Positions 1-7,183 of a stretch of 11,175 bases of DNA are shown in pieces. Position 1 is the stretch's first letter; each line of letters opens with the position of its first letter. The stretch comes from an uncultured Eudoraea sp. GTDB lineage: Bacteria; Bacteroidota; Bacteroidia; Flavobacteriales; Flavobacteriaceae. Position numbers and translations under genes: made by a program. The stretch spans positions 1-11,175 of the forward strand of contig CAJQNH010000018.1 of the NCBI GenBank assembly GCA_905479615.1. The letters are read 5' to 3'. Under the pieces are notes generated by a model, which worked only from the letters and a program-made list of their open reading frames with translations, was not told where the DNA came from and did no database searches.

Positions 1-873
1 TCTTCGCTCTCCTGTAAGGTCGCGCATTACCTTTGAACGCTGATTATCAATTAATTCAGGACTGGCTTCAATCAATACCACTGCTCTTTCCAATAAAGTT
101 GTGAGTGAATCCAAACGGCCATTTAATTGTGAATTAGCTAAAATATCATTTAATAAATATTCAGATTGCCAGCGTATTTGATTTGGCAGAATCTCAGTAT
201 AGGTATTAATCCGGGTACTTAATTCATCTAGACTTTGAGCCATTCCTTCGGCAAGGGTTTTGAATTTTACCTTTTCTTCCTTTTGAATACTGGCCATAAG
301 TGCTAAAGTAGATTTTCTGTTGAAATAGGAACTGGTAATAGGGTTCTGCTCGGCAAAATCTTTAACCTTTTGAATCCCATTGGAAATATCTTTGGGATGA
401 GTAATATAAAGTCCAATATCAATTAATTCCTTCCAGAGTTTATCCGAGGCCCTGATTGCAATCCCTTGATGTTCCCCAAAAATTTCCTTGCCTGCCCCCT
501 TTTCAAAATACAGTTTCATCTGATAACTAAAAACCGAAATATCTATAAAGGCCGCAAAAGGATCCTTGCTAAAGATAGCACCCTGAGCCACGGGAATAGC
601 ATTCATTTTCCATAATAAAGCCTGATTATCAATTCTGTAATCCTCGGAAAAATACATGATACTATCAGCTGCTTCTGTAACCGTCCTGGCAAACCCGCGG
701 AAGTAGTCATCCATGGTCAACCTTAACTCCAGGGTAGATATTTCAATAGTGTCTCCAGTAGGTGTAACTGCAGACTTTTTTTTCGTTTGCTGTGCAATTG
801 CTAACTGGCTGGCAAATGCCAGGATGAGAATAAACCCTTTAATTAAATATAATCTTAGGGAAACATTGGTCAT
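1..873 (-). CDS. Exported helical protein of unknown function (C-terminus beyond window)
   Basis: Reading the minus strand from the ATG at 873-871, the frame stays open for 291 codons to the window edge, so the C-terminus is missing. The N-terminus is a clear signal peptide: a short basic start, a hydrophobic stretch (GFILILAFASQLAIA, about residues 13-27) and probable cleavage before QQTKKK. The rest looks mostly alpha-helical and amphipathic. It contains a motif near RGFARTVTEAADSIMYFS, and near the end the stretch DNQRSKVMRDLTGERR, which resembles the 'E-R-x-x-V-x-x-D-L' helices seen before the membrane anchor of uncharacterised envelope proteins sometimes mislabelled chemotaxis proteins. 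I do not recognise a defined domain. It is divergently transcribed from the PspC-DUF2339 gene, with 200 bases between the two starts. Export is well supported; the function is unknown. Confidence 0.82.
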   Translation of the reverse strand, partial: MTNVSLRLYLIKGFILILAFASQLAIAQQTKKKSAVTPTGDTIEISTLELRLTMDDYFRGFARTVTEAADSIMYFSEDYRIDNQALLWKMNAIPVAQGAIFSKDPFAAFIDISVFSYQMKLYFEKGAGKEIFGEHQGIAIRASDKLWKELIDIGLYITHPKDISNGIQKVKDFAEQNPITSSYFNRKSTLALMASIQKEEKVKFKTLAEGMAQSLDELSTRINTYTEILPNQIRWQSEYLLNDILANSQLNGRLDSLTTLLERAVVLIEASPELIDNQRSKVMRDLTGERR

Positions 874-1073
874 GATAATTATTTATATAGAATACTTTTC
901 AGGTATCTTTATTTAATGGAATCTTAATGTTAAAAGTACTATATTTTTAAAACATTCTCCTCTCCTCAAAAGGATATTATTTCCCGTAAATAACCCTAGC
1001 TAAACTGCCTACACAATCTAATCCGGGAGACTGCGTTTATTTAAGGAATATTCATTGCAATTAGTATAGCCAA
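874..1073. other. Divergent intergenic region, presumably with two promoters
   Basis: These 200 AT-rich bases separate two divergent starts and so must carry promoters for both genes. I looked for the Bacteroidota pattern (TTG, then TAnnTTTG about 19-20 bases later) on both strands and found no convincing match. There is no strong hairpin. No Shine-Dalgarno sequence precedes either start, as is usual in this phylum. Confidence 0.4.
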
Positions 1074-3677
1074 ATGACTGAAAACCAGGATAATTTAAAC
1101 AATCTTTCTAAGAAACTGGAAACACTCCTAAAAAGGCAGGATATTTTTTTAGCAGAAGTAAATGCCCTGAAGGCAGAAATAAACCTGCTAAAACAGGCAG
1201 AAATAAAACAACCTTTAGAAAAAAAAGAAACCATTGAGGATAAACCCTCGTACGAGTCCGGTAATGCATCCCAGCCTGTTACATCATCCGAGCCTGTTAC
1301 CGCATCCCGGCCCGGTACGGCATCCAAAAAATTGTACAGGGATGTCAATCATAGAATTTTAGGAGGTGTTTGTTCCGGTATAGCTGAATATCTTGGACTC
1401 AACAGGATTTTGATACGTTTCCTTTGGTTACTATTTTCCTTCTTTTTTGGTATTGGATTTTTGGCTTATATAATACTGTGGATGGTAATTCCTAAAATTA
1501 AAAAAACGGCAACAGTCCAAAAACCTTCACCGGTAAGTATCCAAAAGCCGGCTTCAGAGAAAAAGGAAGTTTTGAAGGCAAAACCGGTTTCATTTGATGC
1601 TGCCACTAAAAATAAACAACCCAAAATAAATTTTGACTGGGAAAAATTTATAGGCGAAAACTTAATTAATAAAATTGGTATTGCCATCCTGATTATTGGT
1701 GTGGGAATTGGTGCAAAATATTCCATAGAAAATGACTTAATAAGTCCATTAACCAGAGTGATATTAGGTTATTTGGTTGGAATGGGCCTTTTGGGGATAG
1801 GAATGAAATTGAAGGCAAATTATGCAAATTTTAGCGCGGTATTATTGAGTGGCGCAATGGCAATATTTTATTTTATGACCTATGTTGCCTACAGTCTGTA
1901 TGATCTGTTTCCCCAAACAGTTACGTTCCTGTTAATGGTATTGTTTACGGTATTTATAATTATTGCTGCCTTAAACTATAACAAGCAAATTATTGCACAT
2001 ATAGGTTTGGTAGGTGCGTATGCAGTTCCTTTTCTGTTAGGTGATGATGCTGAAAATATTGCGGTTCTTTTCAGCTATATGTCAATTATCAATGGTGGAA
2101 TCCTTGTCCTCGCTTTTAAAAAATACTGGAAAGGACTTTACTTTTCATCTTTTGTGCTTACATGGTTGATTTTTGCCTCATGGTATGCATCAGAATACCA
2201 AACTGAGGAACACTTTGTAGTGGCAATATGCTTTCTCTCTTTGTTTTTTATTATTTTTTATGGCACTTTTCTTGCTTTCAAATTACAACAAAAAGAAAAA
2301 TTTGAAATCCCTGATATTCTCTTGCTGCTTGCAAATTCATTTATTTTTTACGGGATTGGATACAGCATTTTGGCAAGACACGAAACAGGCTCACAGTTTT
2401 TAGGTGTGTTTACAATTTTCAATGGCATATTACATTTTGCGGTCAGCTCTTATATTTACAAACAGAAACTGAACGATAAAAACCTGCTCTATCTTATTTC
2501 AGGATTGGTTTTGGTTTTTATTACCATTGCTATTCCTGTTCAGTTAGATGGAAATTGGGTAACCTTGTTATGGGTTGGTGAAGCCGCCTTATTATTTTGG
2601 ATTGGAAGAACAAAACAAATTCCGGTCTATGAAAACATTTCATACCCATTAATGCTTTTGGCTGTTATTAGCATTTTTCAGGATTGGTCAACTGCATATA
2701 ATTTCAATATGTTTTACACAGGAGGTACAAAAATGACTCCGCTTCTCAATGTTAACTTTCTCAGTTCGCTACTATTCATTGCTGCATTTAGTTATATTAC
2801 TGTTTTAAATTCTAACAAAAAATATGTCTCCTCCTTAATTAGCAAGAAAGATTTACAGCAGTTAGTTTCTTTTCTAATTCCTGCCGTACTTCTGAGCACA
2901 ATTTACTTTGCCTTTAGACTCGAAATAGGAAATTATTTTGATCAACTTTTTGCGAACTCCAAATTAACGATGAATGAGTATGAAGAATTCTACAACTATG
3001 ATCTCAGGAACTTCAAAACAATTTGGATCCTCAATTATTCTATGCTGTTTTTATCGGTGCTTTCCTTTGTGAATATGAAAATGTTCAAAAACAGAATATT
3101 AGGATTAATTAATCTTGCCTTTAGTACATTCGCTATTTCAATTTTTTTGACGCAAGGATTATATGTACTCAGCGAGTTACGTGAAAGCTATTTGGAACAA
3201 TCCTTATCTGCCTATTATCAGATTGGAGCCTTTAATGTTGCTATCCGATATATTTCATTTGCCTTTGTGACAATAACACTAATATCCTGTTATGCCTACA
3301 TTCGACAGGCATTTATGAAGACTAATTTTAAAATGGCGTTTGATTTGTTATTTCATGTATCTATTTTATGGATAGCAACAAGTGAACTGATAAATTTAAT
3401 GGATCTTTCAGGATCTTCTCAAACCTATAAACTTGGCATTAGCATTCTTTGGGGTGTTTATTCTTTATTGTTAATCGCCCTAGGCATCTGGAAACATAAA
3501 AAATACTTGCGCATAGGAGCCATAGCCTTATTTTCTATCACTTTGCTAAAGCTGTTCTTTTATGACATCTCTCAGCTTGACACCATTTCAAAAACCATTG
3601 TTTTTCTTTCGCTGGGAATACTTCTTCTGATCATTTCATTTTTGTACAACAAATTCAAACATATAATTTCCGATTAA
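1074..3677 (+). CDS. PspC-domain / DUF2339 polytopic membrane protein
   Basis: This 867-residue protein probably acts in the inner membrane; its biochemical role is unknown. Residues about 6-45 form a charged, heptad-like coiled coil. A Pro/Ser/Thr linker with a short tandem repeat follows (65-84). Residues about 86-141 are a PspC domain: KKLYRDVNHRILGGVCSGIAEYL, then a hydrophobic segment ending LWMVIP. After a Lys/Pro-rich linker, the signature WEKFIGENLINKIGIAIL (about 189-206) opens a DUF2339 region that continues to the C-terminus as roughly 18-22 hydrophobic segments. DUF2339 proteins are large multi-pass proteins of unknown function. PspC domains occur in the phage-shock and envelope-stress response, but a PspC domain alone does not prove a stress role. 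The gene lies one base before a DUF3999-type gene, and that pairing recurs in other bacteria, so a shared complex is a reasonable inference. The ATG start is preceded by A/T-rich sequence only. Confidence 0.88.
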   Translation: MTENQDNLNNLSKKLETLLKRQDIFLAEVNALKAEINLLKQAEIKQPLEKKETIEDKPSYESGNASQPVTSSEPVTASRPGTASKKLYRDVNHRILGGVCSGIAEYLGLNRILIRFLWLLFSFFFGIGFLAYIILWMVIPKIKKTATVQKPSPVSIQKPASEKKEVLKAKPVSFDAATKNKQPKINFDWEKFIGENLINKIGIAILIIGVGIGAKYSIENDLISPLTRVILGYLVGMGLLGIGMKLKANYANFSAVLLSGAMAIFYFMTYVAYSLYDLFPQTVTFLLMVLFTVFIIIAALNYNKQIIAHIGLVGAYAVPFLLGDDAENIAVLFSYMSIINGGILVLAFKKYWKGLYFSSFVLTWLIFASWYASEYQTEEHFVVAICFLSLFFIIFYGTFLAFKLQQKEKFEIPDILLLLANSFIFYGIGYSILARHETGSQFLGVFTIFNGILHFAVSSYIYKQKLNDKNLLYLISGLVLVFITIAIPVQLDGNWVTLLWVGEAALLFWIGRTKQIPVYENISYPLMLLAVISIFQDWSTAYNFNMFYTGGTKMTPLLNVNFLSSLLFIAAFSYITVLNSNKKYVSSLISKKDLQQLVSFLIPAVLLSTIYFAFRLEIGNYFDQLFANSKLTMNEYEEFYNYDLRNFKTIWILNYSMLFLSVLSFVNMKMFKNRILGLINLAFSTFAISIFLTQGLYVLSELRESYLEQSLSAYYQIGAFNVAIRYISFAFVTITLISCYAYIRQAFMKTNFKMAFDLLFHVSILWIATSELINLMDLSGSSQTYKLGISILWGVYSLLLIALGIWKHKKYLRIGAIALFSITLLKLFFYDISQLDTISKTIVFLSLGILLLIISFLYNKFKHIISD
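1266..1325 (+). repeat. 18-bp tandem repeat, 3.3 copies, inside the PspC-DUF2339 gene
   Basis: Three 18-base units (1266-1283, 1284-1301, 1302-1319) plus six bases of a fourth follow the pattern gcatccnagcctgttacn. Units 1 and 2 are close to each other and the third has drifted. The unit is a multiple of three and encodes the hexapeptide (A/S)-S-x-P-(V/G)-T in the linker between the coiled coil and the PspC domain. Copy-number change would lengthen or shorten the linker without shifting the frame. Confidence 0.85.
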
Positions 3678-3678
3678 A

Positions 3679-4905
3679 TTGAAAGCCAAAATCAGTGTCT
3701 ATTTACTACTATTAATCTGTGCATATTCCTATGCGCAAATTGATCAATACAGTTATAAAAGGGAATTACCGGGAATTACAGACCAATGGCACAAAGTGGT
3801 CTTACCCGAGGATATTTATGGAAAAGTGTCCCCTGTTTTTTCAGATATTAGAATTTTTGGGCTAACTGAGTCAAATGATACTATTGAAGCTTCCTATATG
3901 CTGCAACTTAAAACTGAAAAGGTAGTGGGCGCTGAAGTGAATTTCGAACTATTAAATACCACGCACAATGAAAAAGGGTACTATTTTACGTTGGAAGTAC
4001 CTACAGAAGATTCTGTAAATCAGTTAATGCTGAATTTTAAACAGGATAATTTCGATTGGTTGCTGTCGCTGGAAGGAAGTCAAAATCAGCAGGAGTGGTT
4101 TAAGATTGTTGATGATTATCGAATTCTTTCCATCAAAAACACTGAAACAAATTATCAATTTACCAAGGTTACTTTTCCTGAAACAAAGTACCGTTATTTT
4201 AGAGTCCTCATAAAAAGCAAAGAAAAACCAGGTTTGTCCTTTGCGAAAATTGAATTTAATGAGGCTGCCAATGGCAGTTTTACTAAATATGCTGTAGAAA
4301 AATCTGAGAGCATTGAAGATAAAAAGCGGAAACTTACGCTTGTTGATATTGGTTTAAAAGCACCCGTTCCTGTTAGTTCCATTAAAATTAATGTTCAAAA
4401 TACATTCGACTATTACAGACCAATAACCATTTCCTATTTATCTGATAGTGTAAAAACGGAAAAGGGATGGAAGTATCAGTATCAGCAATTAACTTCAGGG
4501 ACACTGAGTTCTTTTGAGAAAAATGAATTTGTATTTAAAAGTACAGTGCTTCAAAAACTAAAAATCAGTATCTACAATCAGGATAATGCACCTTTAACAA
4601 TTCAAAAGCTAACCGCAAAGGGTTATGTTCATGAATTGGTTGTCAGGTTTACAGAACCCGCAACTTATTTCTTAGCCTATGGGAACAAAAAAGCAACTAA
4701 ACCAAACTACGATATTGAACGTTTTGCCTCAAAAATTCCGGACACCCTAACTGCTTTAAATTTTGGAAAAGAGCAGCTTATTGATCAAAAGGAAGTTCTG
4801 GTATCCGAACCCTTATTTAAAAATAAAAACTGGTTGTGGGCTATTATGGCAGTACTCATAATAGTACTTGGATGGTTTTCGGTAAAAATGATCAAAACAA
4901 AATAG
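3679..4905 (+). CDS. DUF3999-type exported, C-terminally anchored protein
   Basis: This 408-residue protein has a signal peptide (MKAKISVYLLLLICAYSYAQ, cleavage near residue 19/20). A long beta-rich extracytoplasmic part includes discoidin-like stretches (WLLSLEGSQNQQEWFKI, then YRYFRVLIKSKEKPGLSFAKIEF). A single C-terminal membrane helix (about 386-403, WAIMAVLIIVLGWFSV) ends in a short basic tail. This layout, together with the adjacent DUF2339 gene, matches the DUF3999 family, whose function is unknown. The start must be TTG at 3679: an in-frame stop lies just upstream, no ATG occurs before residue 74, and only this start retains the signal peptide. It begins one base after the previous stop codon, so translational coupling to the DUF2339 gene is likely. 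The family assignment rests on layout and context; export and anchoring are clear. Confidence 0.8.
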   Translation: MKAKISVYLLLLICAYSYAQIDQYSYKRELPGITDQWHKVVLPEDIYGKVSPVFSDIRIFGLTESNDTIEASYMLQLKTEKVVGAEVNFELLNTTHNEKGYYFTLEVPTEDSVNQLMLNFKQDNFDWLLSLEGSQNQQEWFKIVDDYRILSIKNTETNYQFTKVTFPETKYRYFRVLIKSKEKPGLSFAKIEFNEAANGSFTKYAVEKSESIEDKKRKLTLVDIGLKAPVPVSSIKINVQNTFDYYRPITISYLSDSVKTEKGWKYQYQQLTSGTLSSFEKNEFVFKSTVLQKLKISIYNQDNAPLTIQKLTAKGYVHELVVRFTEPATYFLAYGNKKATKPNYDIERFASKIPDTLTALNFGKEQLIDQKEVLVSEPLFKNKNWLWAIMAVLIIVLGWFSVKMIKTK

Positions 4906-5157
4906 TGTTCCCCTATATTACTTCTGGCGGTACTTTTTAAAGATCCTTTTTTTGTGATCATTATATAAACTGAACCTATTCCGTGATAGATCAATCCTTA
5001 CATATGAATTTTCAAACAGGTATATTGGTTCTTCAACACTAAACTGAAATTTCGTATTTTTAAACAGTTAGAATATAATTCGTAGATTTTCTTTGAATTC
5101 CAATCTAATTAAATCATAAACCATCCCTCAGTACATATTATAGCCTATCACTAAGCA
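4906..5157. other. AT-rich intergenic stretch without a recognisable gene
   Basis: No open frame here has a credible start, composition or family resemblance. There is a T7 run near 4949-4955 flanked by GATC copies, and a bulged inverted repeat (CTAAACTG near 5039 against CAGTTAG near 5066) with a long loop. Neither is a convincing terminator, although transcription of the preceding gene pair presumably ends in this region. Confidence 0.4.
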
Positions 5158-5486
5158 ATGATAAAATTCTTCAGAAAAATTCGCCAACAATTAGTGACCG
5201 AAAACAAAATCAAACAGATGGAGCAAAATTCTACGACAAAGCCGTCGAACATTATTTAAAAGATGGCAGTTTAAAAAAAACCATAAGAATAATGGGGAGA
5301 GAAGTAAAAGGGAATTCAAAATTTGAATCAATAAATAATAAAAACCTTTTTAATTCTGTGGAATTCGAAAATCATATATTCCTTTATACGAGAATTTCAA
5401 AAACCAAGAGCGCCCTTCATTATCTGCCCTTAAAAAATGATATCGAAAAAATAATTCATATAATTGAATCTGAATTGAAAAATTAA
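5158..5486 (+). pseudogene. Degenerate locus: DUF6090-like N-terminus joined to an out-of-frame tail
   Basis: The ATG at 5158 begins MIKFFRKIRQQLVTENKIK, which closely resembles the start of the small Bacteroidota membrane proteins of DUF6090 type. In those proteins a transmembrane helix ending near 'LIALQINNWN' should follow. Here the frame instead runs into unrelated residues and stops at TAA 5257-5259. In the next frame an open stretch continues to TAA 5484-5486, reading AKFYDKAVEHYLKDGS from 5223 and ending IEKIIHIIESELKN. Its first ATG is only at 5292, giving 64 residues. The simplest reading is an internal deletion or rearrangement that removed the membrane helix and most of the body. 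The tail could be the old C-terminus of the same gene or part of another gene. An independent small protein from 5292 cannot be excluded. The N-terminal resemblance is seen directly; the history is inferred. Confidence 0.55.
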
Positions 5487-5515
5487 CGAAGGCTCAATCC
5501 CACAAACCGTTAAAT

Positions 5516-6187
5516 ATGGATGTACAACAATTTAAAAATAATTGGATTTACAGCCTGTTATTATTTGCCGTACTATCGGCAATTATGGCCCTGAATACCT
5601 CCGCCTTTTTTTATAAATCAGGGTCCGCGGCGGTTGGGATTCTCATTATATTAATTCTAAATTTCAAAAAGACAAAACAACCCAATGATACCTGGATGAT
5701 CATAGGTGCTTTTTTGTTTTCTATTGCCGGAGACTGGTTCATGTCTAATAAACTGGGAGACCCAACGATGTTTAGCAAGGGCATTGCGCTATTTTTTATG
5801 GCACATGCCGGTTATCTGGGGTTTGCATTGGTTAACGGAAAAATAAAATGGAGGTTTACGCTCCTTATCCTAATGGCCTATTTGGTGTTCTTTTTCCTTT
5901 TACTTTATCCTTCTATTGAGGATACGGTTCTCATGTATGCTGCACTGGTTTATTTGCTCATTTCGTGCCTGACTTTTGGTGCTTCTTTTGGAATTAACGG
6001 AGATACCGGTTTTAAATGGACTTATGTTTTTGGGATTTTTCTAATTGTATTTTCGGATACAATTATTGCTCTCACTGAATTTTTGGGATACACTAAACTT
6101 GATTTTATGATTTTACCTACCTACTATCTTGCGCATATTAGTATCACATTCTCATTAATTCGAAGAGAACATTTACAGGGGAAATAA
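5516..6187 (+). CDS. YhhN/TMEM86-family membrane protein, putative lysoplasmalogenase
   Basis: This 223-residue protein has about eight hydrophobic segments (roughly 11-28, 35-50, 59-72, 86-106, 112-131, 137-157, 168-187 and 195-215), as expected for the YhhN family. The conserved acidic and polar positions are present: GD at 72-73 (FSIAGDWFM), MAHAGYL at 95-101, SD at 180-181 (IVFSDTIIAL) and YYLAH at 203-207. The length fits the family. Characterised members such as TMEM86B hydrolyse the vinyl-ether bond of lysoplasmalogens to an aldehyde and a glycerophospho-compound; the substrate in this bacterium is unknown. It is probably the first gene of a three-gene run, 12 bases before an oxidoreductase gene. 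An aldehyde product next to an oxidoreductase is suggestive only. The ATG at 5516 follows A/T-rich sequence with no Shine-Dalgarno. Confidence 0.85.
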   Translation: MDVQQFKNNWIYSLLLFAVLSAIMALNTSAFFYKSGSAAVGILIILILNFKKTKQPNDTWMIIGAFLFSIAGDWFMSNKLGDPTMFSKGIALFFMAHAGYLGFALVNGKIKWRFTLLILMAYLVFFFLLLYPSIEDTVLMYAALVYLLISCLTFGASFGINGDTGFKWTYVFGIFLIVFSDTIIALTEFLGYTKLDFMILPTYYLAHISITFSLIRREHLQGK

Positions 6188-6199
6188 TATGGAAATCTC

Positions 6200-7168
6200 A
6201 TGAGAGCGTTGGTATATACAAAATACGGTTCACCAAAGGTTCTTCAGCTCAAGGAGATCGCAAAACCAACTCCTAAAGAGAATGAAGTTTTGGTAACAAT
6301 CCACGCCACGGCAGTGAATGATTACGACTGGAGTATGATTAGAGGGAAGCCCTACCTATATCGTTTACTGTATGGTATTCTAAAGCCAAAACACCAGATC
6401 CCCGGTATGGAACTGGCAGGAACTATTGAAGCTCTTGGGGCACATGTAAATTCGTTTAAAATTGGCGATGCCGTGTATGGAGATATCTCGCAATATGGTT
6501 TTGGCAGTTTTGCAGAATATGTCTGCATTAATGAAAAGGCCTTGACCCTTAAGCCCGTCAAAATGAGCTTTGAGGAGGCCGCGGCCATCCCGCATGCAGC
6601 CATGTTGGCTGTACAGGGTCTGCTGGATATTGGCCGGCTTCAAAAAGGGCAGAAGATTCTGATTAACGGTGCAGGTGGTGGTATGGGGACTTTCGCCTTA
6701 CAAATTGCCAGGTTGTATGATGCCGAAGTAACAGGAGTTGATACAGGGGATAAGCTAAAGATGATGAAGGAGCTTGGTTTTGATTATATCATAGATTACA
6801 AAAAGGAGGACTTCACCAAAAATAAACAGGGTTATGACCTGATCCTCGATGCTAAGACCACCCGCTCAACTTTCCGATATTTAAGGGCATTAAACCCCAA
6901 TGGAAGGTATGTAACTGTTGGTGGGTACCTGAACCGCCTTATTCCGATTATTATCTTAAAACCCTGGATTTCTGTATTTAGTAATAAGCGTGTCCATATG
7001 GTTGCCCTGAAACCAAATAAAGATTTGGAGTATATAAACGAAATTTTCGCCGCAGGCAAAATTAAACCGGTAATCGATGGACCTTACGAACTAAATGAAG
7101 TACCGGGGTTAATTCAGTATTTTGGTGAGGGAAGGCATCAGGGAAAAATAATAATAAAGAATAAATAA
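6200..7168 (+). CDS. Zinc-independent medium-chain dehydrogenase/reductase (quinone-oxidoreductase-like)
   Basis: This 322-residue cytoplasmic enzyme has a GroES-like N-terminal half (about 1-125: MRALVYTKYGSPKVLQL, IPGMELAGTIEALG at 67-80, GDAVYG at 89-94). A Rossmann half follows with the nucleotide loop GAGGGMG at 157-163, and the family's closing motif HQGKIII lies at 313-319. The catalytic-zinc cysteine/histidine pattern and the structural-zinc cysteine cluster are absent, which places it with NAD(P)H quinone oxidoreductases and related alkenal/enone reductases, not with zinc alcohol dehydrogenases. The GxGxxG-like loop resembles NADPH-using members, but cofactor choice cannot be settled by eye. 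The natural substrate is unknown. It lies 12 bases after the YhhN gene and 15 before the next gene, so co-transcription is likely. Confidence 0.9.
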   Translation: MRALVYTKYGSPKVLQLKEIAKPTPKENEVLVTIHATAVNDYDWSMIRGKPYLYRLLYGILKPKHQIPGMELAGTIEALGAHVNSFKIGDAVYGDISQYGFGSFAEYVCINEKALTLKPVKMSFEEAAAIPHAAMLAVQGLLDIGRLQKGQKILINGAGGGMGTFALQIARLYDAEVTGVDTGDKLKMMKELGFDYIIDYKKEDFTKNKQGYDLILDAKTTRSTFRYLRALNPNGRYVTVGGYLNRLIPIIILKPWISVFSNKRVHMVALKPNKDLEYINEIFAAGKIKPVIDGPYELNEVPGLIQYFGEGRHQGKIIIKNK

Positions 7169-7183
7169 AATAAACTACTGGGA

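Noticed and set aside
713..916. 67-codon plus-strand open frame
   Set aside because: It lies antisense to the signal-peptide end of the minus-strand gene, has no family resemblance and is explained as a shadow of that gene.
1061..1348. 95-codon minus-strand open frame over the start of the PspC-DUF2339 gene
   Set aside because: It mirrors the Lys/Glu-rich coiled-coil and repeat region, with low-complexity Ser/Phe/Asp translation typical of a shadow frame.
4936..4966. Possible terminator around the T7 run after the DUF3999-type gene
   Set aside because: The only pairing is between self-complementary GATC copies flanking the T-run, so no stable stem precedes the Ts.
4785..4994. 69-codon minus-strand open frame
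   Set aside because: Mostly antisense to the membrane anchor of the DUF3999-type gene, with no signal or domain.
6189..6203. Five-codon ATG...TGA frame overlapping the oxidoreductase start
   Set aside because: Too short to mean anything without conservation data; probably incidental.
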